Shown: in pieces, positions 37,338 through 44,658 of the stretch
Layout: each line of letters begins with the position of its first letter
Position numbering within the stretch: the stretch's first letter is position 1
Source of the DNA: Pseudobacter ginsenosidimutans
Lineage (GTDB): Bacteria; Bacteroidota; Bacteroidia; Chitinophagales; Chitinophagaceae
NCBI RefSeq assembly: GCF_007970185.1
Contig: NZ_CP042431.1
Location: 2,914,001-2,978,000, forward strand
Direction of reading: 5' to 3'
DNA length: 64,000 nucleotides
Notes under the pieces: model-generated
Databases searched by the model: none
What the model saw: the letters and a program-made list of their open reading frames with translations, nothing else
What the model was told of the DNA's origin: nothing
Made by a program: the position numbers and the translations under genes

Positions 37338-37789
37338 ATGAATTATGAAAAGTATGAGTTTGTGCGCGTTCATAAGAATATGAAGGAATTCAAGTTTTAC
37401 AGTTCGGGACCGAATGGCAATGTAGAAATGATGATTCAATTTCAGCGTATCAATTTACTGACCTGTAATCTCGTAATGGAAGAGCAAGGCAGGATGGAAG
37501 CATGGATGATGCTTATAATGTCAGTAATCAAGACAGAAACAAAATACTGGCAACAGTTGCCGGGGCTGTTTATGAGTTTACAGCAGCCTATCCCGACAGA
37601 GTTGTTTATTTTTCCGGTAGTACGCCCGCGAGATGCCGGCTTTATCGAATGGCCATCGGCAATAATTTGAATCAATTGGCATTGTTTGAAATATTGGGAG
37701 ACAGATCAGATAGTTCAGAATATATTGTAGAGGACTTTGTTAAGGATGCTCAGTACTTTGAGTTTTTCGCAAAAAGAAAAAACAATTAA
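37338..37789 (+). pseudogene. DUF6934 family protein, frame broken
   Basis: The first frame (from ATG 37338) gives MNYEKYEFVRVHKNMKEF and FYSSGPNGNVEMMIQF, then runs into unrelated sequence after NLVMEEQGRM (about 37495). The -1 frame from about 37496 continues with MDDAYNVSNQDRNKILATVA, VYEFTAAYPDRVVYFSGSTP and ARCRLYRMAIGNNL to TAA at 37787. Joined, the parts match the DUF6934 family of short (~150-residue) Bacteroidota proteins, recognisable by GSTPARxRLYRM. One base appears missing between about 37491 and 37503. It may be a sequencing error or a recent mutation. Function of the family is unknown; the small gene that follows may be its partner. Confidence 0.75.
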
Positions 37790-37799
37790 ATTCGATATT

Positions 37800-37988
37800 A
37801 TGGAAAATAAAAAGAAATTATCCGGAGCGGAAATCCTGGGCATTAAAGTAATAGTGGACCCGGATATGGAATGCTCTGACCAGATCCTCTTCCCCGAGAA
37901 GCTCGCCAAAGCAAAAGAAACCATCAAAAAGATCAAGAACTGGCCTCCCGGCTTTGAAGGATGCGGAGAAATGGACCCCGATGAATAA
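37800..37988 (+). CDS. Small conserved-looking protein of unknown function
   Basis: 62 residues starting MENKKKLSGAEILGIKVIVD and ending in NWPPGFEGCGEMDPDE. It is mixed in charge, soluble and has two cysteines; I do not recognise a family. It starts 10 bases after the DUF6934 stop, so the two are probably one transcript. TAAATTCG, one base off the -7 consensus, lies 5 bases before the ATG and could alternatively give a leaderless message. The longer frame from 37737 is less likely because it overlaps the DUF6934 gene. Confidence 0.6.
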   Translation: MENKKKLSGAEILGIKVIVDPDMECSDQILFPEKLAKAKETIKKIKNWPPGFEGCGEMDPDE

Positions 37989-38086
37989 TCACCACGCTTC
38001 ATCTTTTTTTTCATCCTGTTCACTTCCTTTTATTTTATAGCCCTCTTCTCTGTTCCAACTTTGCGGAAACAATCAATGAATTCCGC

Positions 38087-38509
38087 ATGACAACCCAACA
38101 GATACAACTGATCAAACAAAGCTGGGCCAGCGTAGCAGCGCTGGATACCCTCACTGTAGGCACGCTGTTCTACGACAAACTCTTTTCAATTGCGCCGGAT
38201 GTAAGGCCAATGTTCCGTTCTCCTGTTTCCGACCAATCCCGCAAACTCCTTTCCATGATCGGTTATGTGATCAACAAACTGGAAAGACTTGATGAGATCG
38301 CCCATGAAATTGGCGGGCTCGCCAAAAGACATGTTCACTACGGTGTTAAGAACGAACATTACACCGTAGTTGGAGAGGCATTGCTCTGGACCCTTCAGCA
38401 GGGCCTCGGACATCAATGGAATGACGAAATGGAAGCCGCCTGGACCAACTGTTACAGGACCCTCTCCGGCGCCATGATCCTTGCTTCCAAAGAAACAGCC
38501 ACCGCATAA
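38087..38509 (+). CDS. Single-domain globin, copy 1
   Basis: The 140-residue protein has the flavohaemoglobin-type globin fold without a reductase domain. Visible are the A-helix start QIQLIKQSWASV, the CD region FYDKLFSIAPDVRPMF, and the F-helix with proximal histidine in LAKRHVHYGVKNEHYTVVGEALLWTL (the RHxxYGV pattern), then W-x-x-C-Y in the H-helix. It should bind haem and O2 or NO. A near-consensus promoter, CAACTTTG, lies at 38056-38063. It is followed after 8 bases by a second globin. Confidence 0.9.
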   Translation: MTTQQIQLIKQSWASVAALDTLTVGTLFYDKLFSIAPDVRPMFRSPVSDQSRKLLSMIGYVINKLERLDEIAHEIGGLAKRHVHYGVKNEHYTVVGEALLWTLQQGLGHQWNDEMEAAWTNCYRTLSGAMILASKETATA

Positions 38510-38517
38510 TTTTTGAA

Positions 38518-38931
38518 ATGACCAATAGCCAGATCAACCTGATCAAACGTTCCTGGAAAGTTTTCAGAGATGCAGACCCTCGTATTGTTGGCGATGCCTT
38601 TTACAGCAAACTCTTCAACGACACACCCACACTCCGGAAAATGTTCCCCGTCCAAATGGACGCTCAGTACAAAAAGCTCATAGATATGCTGAGTACCATC
38701 GTTGCCCGGCTGGACAGACCGGATGATATGCAGGATGAACTAACGGCTATGGCCCACCGCCACGCTGGTTACGGTGTACGTCCCGCACATTACAGGCTTG
38801 TAGGAAAAGCATTGATCTGGACCCTGCAGCGCGGACTGGGACCCGATTGGTCGCCTGAACTGGAAGAAGCCTGGACCACCTGTTATTCACAGCTATCGGA
38901 TATGATGATCAATGCCTCTGTAGCCAACTGA
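38518..38931 (+). CDS. Single-domain globin, copy 2
   Basis: The 137-residue paralogue of the preceding gene starts with SQINLIKRSWKVF and has FYSKLFNDTPTLRKMF and the proximal histidine region MAHRHAGYGVRPAHYRLVGKALIWTL. It has the same length and motif order as copy 1 but is clearly diverged, so the duplication is not recent. The 8-base gap indicates co-transcription. NO or O2 handling is likely from the family. Confidence 0.9.
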   Translation: MTNSQINLIKRSWKVFRDADPRIVGDAFYSKLFNDTPTLRKMFPVQMDAQYKKLIDMLSTIVARLDRPDDMQDELTAMAHRHAGYGVRPAHYRLVGKALIWTLQRGLGPDWSPELEEAWTTCYSQLSDMMINASVAN

Positions 38932-38959
38932 CCATTACTTTAATCAATCGTAAAATAAA

Positions 38960-39709
38960 ATGAAAGCAATCACATTAATCCTGCTTACGACTATTGTATT
39001 GACAGGATGCAAAAAAGAAAAAGACACAACATCATCTGATGGTAAGAAAAAGGTACAGTCCATTACGCTGACTGGTTATGAAGACAAATCCATCTTTACT
39101 TACGATAACCAGGGCAGGATTACACAAATCGAAGAAAACTGGGGTACTGTATTTTATAGTTATGAGAATAACAAGGTGCTGATCAGTGCAAGACGGAATA
39201 ATGAAGATACCGAGCGCTACACCGGAGAGATTTCGTTAGACGGCAAGGGCCGTTTCAGCAAAGCGGTTTATGAATACATAGAATCCGGCAGCATTATAGA
39301 TTACACTTTCCAGTATAATGCGGAAGGCTATTGTAATAAAGTGACGAGGGCTGTGAAAGATGGAAATATTGAAGTATATGACTACAAGATCGTTAAGGGT
39401 AACCTGGTGCAGACGAATGAATTCAGGAATGGAGCACCGTACAGGGCAGTCAAGTACACTTATTACGAGGATAAACCTTATAAGCTGAATCAGGATAACA
39501 GGTATGGCAACAACACTGTTACAAATGGTATGACAGGCCTTTTTTCAACCAATCTGGTGAAAAGTTATTTTGTGGAAGATGCAGGTGGTAATGTTATTCA
39601 CAAAGCAGACTTTAGTTACCAGTTAGACAAAGCCGGGTATGTTATCAAAGAGATCATTTCATATCCCATGCAGAATGAAGAATTGCATTGGAACTATGGT
39701 TACAAATAG
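38960..39709 (+). CDS. Lipoprotein with beta-rich DUF4595-like body
   Basis: The 249-residue protein has a lipoprotein signal, ITLILLTTIVLTGC, with the lipobox cysteine at about residue 17. The body is built of short strands with phrases such as FTYDNQGRITQIEE and YQLDKAGYVIKEI, typical of YD-like or DUF4595 lipoproteins of Bacteroidota, which have no known function. KKEKDTTSSDGKKK after the cysteine forms a charged tether. It is probably outer-membrane anchored. It lies 28 bases after the second globin and ends with a clear terminator. Confidence 0.7.
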   Translation: MKAITLILLTTIVLTGCKKEKDTTSSDGKKKVQSITLTGYEDKSIFTYDNQGRITQIEENWGTVFYSYENNKVLISARRNNEDTERYTGEISLDGKGRFSKAVYEYIESGSIIDYTFQYNAEGYCNKVTRAVKDGNIEVYDYKIVKGNLVQTNEFRNGAPYRAVKYTYYEDKPYKLNQDNRYGNNTVTNGMTGLFSTNLVKSYFVEDAGGNVIHKADFSYQLDKAGYVIKEIISYPMQNEELHWNYGYK

Positions 39710-39728
39710 GGTGTTGTTGATAAAAACA

Positions 39729-39763
39729 GAAAGACCGTCCCGGAAGGGGCGGTCCTTTCTTTT
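39729..39763 (+). terminator. Terminator of the globin-lipoprotein unit
   Basis: AAAGACCGTCC pairs with GGGGCGGTCCTTT around a CGGAA loop, followed by CTTTT. Confidence 0.8.
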
Positions 39764-39872
39764 ACCAGAGCGTTAAAACAGGTTAGGACAGGGTTTGAAA
39801 ATTGGTTTGGGAATAATGATACAAAAGTTAATAATTTTGGCGATAAATCAGATCGATTGATTTTATACGATC

Positions 39873-39887
39873 ATAGCTAAAATCTAT
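39873..39887. promoter_or_regulatory. OxyR-type operator (ATAG-N7-CTAT)
   Basis: ATAG (39873-39876), seven bases and CTAT (39884-39887) match exactly one half of the E. coli OxyR consensus ATAG-N7-CTAT-N7-ATAG-N7-CTAT. The expected second half upstream is not conserved. It overlaps the -7 element of oxyR by three bases, so binding would block transcription of oxyR itself. Confidence 0.55.
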
Positions 39888-39892
39888 ATTTG
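39885..39892 (+). promoter_or_regulatory. oxyR promoter -7 element (TATATTTG), leaderless start
   Basis: Exact TAnnTTTG match only 4 bases before the oxyR ATG; transcription would begin at or next to the start codon. Confidence 0.55.
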
Positions 39893-39896
39893 TCGC

Positions 39897-40832
39897 ATGA
39901 CCTTTGTGCAACTGGAATACATCGTGGCCGTAGATACCTTCCGCCATTTCGCTTTAGCCGCCGAGCATTGTTATGTTACTCAGCCTACGCTTAGCATGCA
40001 GATCCAGAAACTGGAGGAAGAGATGGGCATCAAAATTTTCGACAGGAGCAAACAACCCGTAGTGCCCACTGAAGCTGGAATGGAGATCATCGAGCAGGCG
40101 AGGAAAGTACTGGCAGAGCGGAACCTGATCACCGAGATCGTTCAACACAAGCGGGGTATCCTCACCGGCGAATTGCGGATAGGTATCATCCCTACATTGG
40201 CTCCCTATCTGCTGCCTTTGTTCGTTCCGGCTTTCAATAAAAAATATCCGCACGTTAAACTGATCGTGCAGGAAATGCGCACTGAGTATATCATCAACCG
40301 CCTTCGCGAAGGCCGTATCGATACCGGCATTCTTGTTACGCCGCTCCAGGAGAAAGGCATCAAAGAACATGTTCTGTTCTACGAAGAATTCCTGGCCTAT
40401 GTTTCACCAAAGAATGCTGCTTTCAAAAAAACATATGTGCTTCCCCAGGACATCGACCCCAATAAGCTTTGGCTGATGGAAGAAGGGCATTGCTTCCGCT
40501 CACAGATCGTGAACCTCTGCGAGCTGCGCAAGGCTACGGAAATGGGCACCCAATTTGAATATGAAGCCGGTAGTATCGAAACCCTGCGCCGAATGGTGGA
40601 ACTCAATGATGGCATCACCATCCTTCCGGAACTCACTACCATGGATATGGACCATAAGAAAATGCAGCTGGTCCGTCATTTCAAAAAGCCCGCTCCCATG
40701 CGCGAAGTAAGCGTGGTGGTGCACAGGGATTTTGTAAAGAAAAGATTGATCGAGGTATTGAAAGATTCCATTATTGCCGCTATTCCCGATAAAGTAAGAA
40801 AGAACAAAAACCTCAAAGTGGTGCCGGTATAA
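39897..40832 (+). CDS. oxyR: Hydrogen-peroxide-responsive LysR-type regulator OxyR
   Basis: OxyR senses H2O2 through a reversible disulfide and activates peroxide defence genes. The 311-residue LysR protein has the N-terminal winged HTH (FRHFALAAEHCYVTQPTLSMQIQKLEEEMG) and a regulatory domain whose sequence EEGHCFRSQIVNLC places two cysteines eight residues apart (about 201 and 210), exactly as Cys199/Cys208 of E. coli OxyR. The GHC context distinguishes it from other LysR proteins. An OxyR half-site overlaps its promoter. It is convergent with the hydrolase gene, with two bases between them. Confidence 0.95.
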   Translation: MTFVQLEYIVAVDTFRHFALAAEHCYVTQPTLSMQIQKLEEEMGIKIFDRSKQPVVPTEAGMEIIEQARKVLAERNLITEIVQHKRGILTGELRIGIIPTLAPYLLPLFVPAFNKKYPHVKLIVQEMRTEYIINRLREGRIDTGILVTPLQEKGIKEHVLFYEEFLAYVSPKNAAFKKTYVLPQDIDPNKLWLMEEGHCFRSQIVNLCELRKATEMGTQFEYEAGSIETLRRMVELNDGITILPELTTMDMDHKKMQLVRHFKKPAPMREVSVVVHRDFVKKRLIEVLKDSIIAAIPDKVRKNKNLKVVPV

Positions 40833-40834
40833 GA

Positions 40835-41644
40835 TCAGTTCCTCAGCAAAGAATCCATTTTCTGCTGATAGAGGGGGAACCCGGGCAGATCGTTATGACT
40901 GCCGTCTTCAATAGTGATGAATTCATCTTTTGATTTCAGGAATGGTTTCAGTCTGGATGCATTCCTGTAAGGTATCACGCCATCGGATGTGCCATGGAAG
41001 ATGGAAACCGGGGCCGTCACCTCCTGGAGGTATTGCCAGGTGGGGATCTTGAATTTGATCATTCGTTCCATTGGATAAATGGGGATCCTTGAACTGAGGA
41101 TGCTGGGAAAATCATAGTAGGGAGTTTCGAGGATCAGTTTCCTGCAATCCCTGATTGCTCCCAGTTGCGCGGCAATGCCAGAACCCATGCTGCGACCATA
41201 TAAAACGATGCTGTCCGGCTTATAGCTTGCACGCGCCAGCTTGTATAACAGTAATGCCCATTCGTATAATTTCGCTTCCGTGAAAGTGCCGGTGCTTTTG
41301 CCGAATCCAGGGTAGTCGAGCATCCAGACTTCATAGCCAGTTCGTGTGAACACCGGAGCGTTCCTGGCATACCAGGAAATATTCCGGCGATTGCCATGGA
41401 AATACAGCACCACGCCTTTGGGAACGGAGTCTGTGGTAGTGAACTGGATCACGTTGATGTTCACATTGGAAGAGTAGGGGAGATTCACCTCGCGGTAAGG
41501 GATCCTGAAATCATACTTATGCGATTTGTCAACAGCAACTGGTCGGAACATGATATAGTCCTGCAATCCATAGATCGCGATGCCGATGATGCAATACACC
41601 AGCAGCAATATTTTCATCCACCTGATGATCTTCTTTTTGTTCAT
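40835..41644 (-). CDS. Membrane-anchored alpha/beta hydrolase, copy 1
   Basis: The 269-residue protein has an N-terminal hydrophobic anchor (ILLLVYCIIGIAIYGLQ, about 12-28), the oxyanion HGN in VVLYFHGNRRNISW, the nucleophile elbow YGRSMGSG (about 148-155), an acid region near SIFHGTSDGVIP and the histidine in EDGSHNDLPGF. This resembles ABHD13/17-type or BEM46-type serine hydrolases; the substrate is unknown. It is a tandem paralogue of the gene at 41675, with 30 bases between them. Confidence 0.85.
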   Translation of the reverse strand: MNKKKIIRWMKILLLVYCIIGIAIYGLQDYIMFRPVAVDKSHKYDFRIPYREVNLPYSSNVNINVIQFTTTDSVPKGVVLYFHGNRRNISWYARNAPVFTRTGYEVWMLDYPGFGKSTGTFTEAKLYEWALLLYKLARASYKPDSIVLYGRSMGSGIAAQLGAIRDCRKLILETPYYDFPSILSSRIPIYPMERMIKFKIPTWQYLQEVTAPVSIFHGTSDGVIPYRNASRLKPFLKSKDEFITIEDGSHNDLPGFPLYQQKMDSLLRN

Positions 41645-41674
41645 ACGAATGCCTGCAAGTTAGCAAGGCGGCAG

Positions 41675-42490
41675 TTAATCCTTGAGAATATCACGGATAA
41701 AATTATGGTACTCGGGAAAGTTGGGAAGGTTATTGTGACCACCGCCGTGGATTCGGATCAGCGTGATCATATCAGGATTGATGGCCTGCAGTTTCTCGCT
41801 GTGGCGGATGGGAATGAGCCAGTCGCGGGTGCCATGAATGATATAAGTATGGCATTTCACTTTCCGGATCCAGAGATCGGTGCGCAGGTGGTACTGCAGT
41901 ACAAAGCGCACAGGAAGGATGGGAAGAAAGCGGTCCACTACCTTTTTGAAGCTGTAATAAGGGCTGTCGAGGATCAGGTAGCGGGGATGGTTATCCGAAG
42001 CGATCTTCGTGGCAAATCCGCTGCCGATACTGCGTCCATAGAGGATCAGGTAATTCTCGGGGCATTGTTTTTTGAGCCTGTCGTATACGAACTGCATATC
42101 GGACAGCATCTCTTTTTCACTTCTTTTGCCGGTGCTTTTTCCGAAGCCACGGTAATCCACCATCACTACATCATAATCGTACCGGTAGAAATCGCGTGCG
42201 TACCTGGCCCAACCCTTGATGCTGCGGGTATTGCCGTGGAAGTAGAGGATGATGCCTTTGGAGTCTTTCCTGTAAAAATGGAGGCCATTGATCCTTACGC
42301 CGGGCTCGATATCGAAGAAGAGCTCTTTGAAGGGAACATCGTATTTGAACTGGAAATCGGCGGGCAGCCTTTCCGGTTTGAAGATGAGTTTATCCTGTAT
42401 GAAAAAAGCAATGATGCTGAGTGCGGCAATTCCGATGATGATATACCAAACGAATGTAGGCAATACAGTCAGGTTTGCTGTAAGATACAA
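41675..42490 (-). CDS. Membrane-anchored alpha/beta hydrolase, copy 2
   Basis: The 271-residue paralogue of the downstream gene has a transmembrane segment (FVWYIIIGIAALSIIAFFI, about 13-31), the oxyanion block GIILYFHGNTRS, nucleophile elbow YGRSIGSG, acid region YIIHGTRDWLIPI, and histidine in HGGGHNNLPNFP. The complete triad argues that both copies are active. It lies 17 bases downstream of kup on the same strand and may be read from the same message. Confidence 0.85.
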   Translation of the reverse strand: MYLTANLTVLPTFVWYIIIGIAALSIIAFFIQDKLIFKPERLPADFQFKYDVPFKELFFDIEPGVRINGLHFYRKDSKGIILYFHGNTRSIKGWARYARDFYRYDYDVVMVDYRGFGKSTGKRSEKEMLSDMQFVYDRLKKQCPENYLILYGRSIGSGFATKIASDNHPRYLILDSPYYSFKKVVDRFLPILPVRFVLQYHLRTDLWIRKVKCHTYIIHGTRDWLIPIRHSEKLQAINPDMITLIRIHGGGHNNLPNFPEYHNFIRDILKD

Positions 42491-42507
42491 AAAGTCCGCG
42501 CTCTTGC

Positions 42508-44490
42508 TTAAAATCCGTCGTCGTTATTGATGCGTTTCAGGTTGAGATTAGTTACCGGTGCAACGATCAGCGGGAATTTCTCCACCGTTACATTGCTCAC
42601 ATCGAGCCCAAATCCTCTTTCTTCCGAGAGGCTGTATTCCTTGATCCAGAAGTAGAGTTTCATGATCATACGCTCGGTGATAGGCAGCTCGATATCCTGG
42701 CTGAGGAATTTTTCCATTACGATGAACTGGAAATCGCCTACCACATTGTTCCTTTCGAGGCTTTCGTAGCGGCTGGTGATATTCACTTCCTTATTGGCTA
42801 CCAGGTCTGCCACCACTTTGCGGAACATGAGGTTGATCTTCGGCTCGATCCTGAATCCCAGCCTGAATTCCACGCGGATGATATCATTGGGGATGATATG
42901 GTCTACTGAATACTCGCAGGTATAGGGATCATCCAGTGTATCTACGTGAACGAACCAGTAGATATCTGCGCGTTTCGGTTTTTTGTTGAGGATAGAGTAG
43001 ATGATCTTATGCTCGATCTCCTTGGGGTTATTGGCGCTGGTGAGGTACACCAGGTGGGTTGCATATTTGGGAACGGTTTTATCGTTGCTCAGTTCCTGTA
43101 TCTGCGGGATATAATGTTCCAGCCGCACAAATTCCACGTACCTGTTCTTGATCTTGCGTGCCCGGTACCAGATATACATTACGGCAAAGAGTCCTCCGCC
43201 TACTATCAGGGTCACATAACCGCCGTGCGGGAATTTGTCGAGGTTGGCGGAAAGGAAACTGAGCTCGATACTGAGATAAACGGTGAGGAAGAGATAAATG
43301 AAAATGGGCTTCGTCCTCCTGCTGACCAGGTAATTGGCAAACAGGATGGTGGTGGCGATCATACACATGGTGATGGCCAGACCGTATGCGGCTTCCATCC
43401 TTGATGATTTCTGGAAATAAAGTGTGATGCCGCAACAACCGAGGAAGAGCATGGTGTTGATGCCGGGGATATATAACTGACCTCTTTCTTCCGTGGGATA
43501 GTTGATGCGCATTTTAGGCCATTGGTTCAGGCGCATGGCCTCACTGATAAGTGTGAACGAACCGCTGATCAATGCCTGGCTGGCGATGATAGCTGCAGCC
43601 GTAGCGATGATGATACCCGGCAGTACGAACCACTGGGGCATGATGGCATAGAAAGGGTTGAAGCCTTCCGCCAGCATCTGGGCTGTCATTTTATCGCCTT
43701 CGAAATTGGCGAGGAGGTAGGCGCCCTGTCCGAGATAGTTCAGGATCAGACAGCTCTTCACGAAGATCCAGGAACGGCGGATATTGGAGCGTCCGCAGTG
43801 GCCGAGATCCGAGTAAAGCGCTTCTGCACCGGTGGTACAGAGAAAGACGGCGCCGAGAATCCAGAATCCTTTCGGGTAAGTGGTCAGCAGATCGATGGCA
43901 TACCAGGGGCTGAAAGCTTTGAAGATATGCAGATCGTCCTGGAGGTGCACGCTGCCCAGGGTTGCCAGCATGATGAACCAGCAGAACATGATCGGCCCGA
44001 ACATCTTGCCGATGCTATGGGTGCCGAACTGTTGCAGGAAAAATAGCACGGTAAGTACACCCAGTACAATGTAAACGATAGTGGAATCCGGAATGGGACC
44101 CAGCTCATCGATATTGCGCAAACCTTCGATGGAGGAAGTGATGGAGATGGGAGGCGTGATCATTCCATCCGCAAGAAGCGCAGCTCCGCCGAGCATGGCC
44201 GGCAGCACCAGCCATTTTTTCTGACGTCTCACGAGTGCGTACAACGAAAATATGCCGCCTTCCCCCCGGTTGTCTGCCCGGAGAGTCAGGATCACATACT
44301 TTACGGTAGTTTGTAATGTGAGGGTCCAGATGATACAGGAAAGCGATCCCAGGATCAGTTTTTCCGTTATCACCTTATCACTGATGATTGCATTCAGTAC
44401 GTAAAGAGGGGAGGTCCCGATATCGCCGTAGATGATCCCTAAAGCAATGAGTAGAGTTCCTGCCGTGACTTTATTAATATTTTTGCCCAC
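42508..44490 (-). CDS. kup: Kup-type potassium transporter
   Basis: KUP/HAK/KT proteins are proton-coupled K+ importers. The 660-residue protein begins with the family signature LLIALGIIYGDIGTSPLYVL (about 15-34) and has about twelve transmembrane segments, including ALYSDLGHCGR and FNPFYAIMP blocks. A long cytosolic C-terminal domain (about 445-660) carries TVPKYATHLVYLTSA and DPYTCEYSV. Length is normal. It is divergent from the gene at 44659. Confidence 0.95.
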   Translation of the reverse strand: MGKNINKVTAGTLLIALGIIYGDIGTSPLYVLNAIISDKVITEKLILGSLSCIIWTLTLQTTVKYVILTLRADNRGEGGIFSLYALVRRQKKWLVLPAMLGGAALLADGMITPPISITSSIEGLRNIDELGPIPDSTIVYIVLGVLTVLFFLQQFGTHSIGKMFGPIMFCWFIMLATLGSVHLQDDLHIFKAFSPWYAIDLLTTYPKGFWILGAVFLCTTGAEALYSDLGHCGRSNIRRSWIFVKSCLILNYLGQGAYLLANFEGDKMTAQMLAEGFNPFYAIMPQWFVLPGIIIATAAAIIASQALISGSFTLISEAMRLNQWPKMRINYPTEERGQLYIPGINTMLFLGCCGITLYFQKSSRMEAAYGLAITMCMIATTILFANYLVSRRTKPIFIYLFLTVYLSIELSFLSANLDKFPHGGYVTLIVGGGLFAVMYIWYRARKIKNRYVEFVRLEHYIPQIQELSNDKTVPKYATHLVYLTSANNPKEIEHKIIYSILNKKPKRADIYWFVHVDTLDDPYTCEYSVDHIIPNDIIRVEFRLGFRIEPKINLMFRKVVADLVANKEVNITSRYESLERNNVVGDFQFIVMEKFLSQDIELPITERMIMKLYFWIKEYSLSEERGFGLDVSNVTVEKFPLIVAPVTNLNLKRINNDDGF

Positions 44491-44658
44491 AGTGAGTTAG
44501 CTTTCCCGTTATCAAAGGGTTTTTTCAAAAAAATAATAGCACCTGGGATATTCCGGGCGCTGGTACAAAGGTATAAGCAAAAAATTGAATCCGGGGGCGG
44601 TTTTTTGACCCTTCTCCAAATGAACATAAATACTTAAAATTATCCGTAAATTTTGGGC

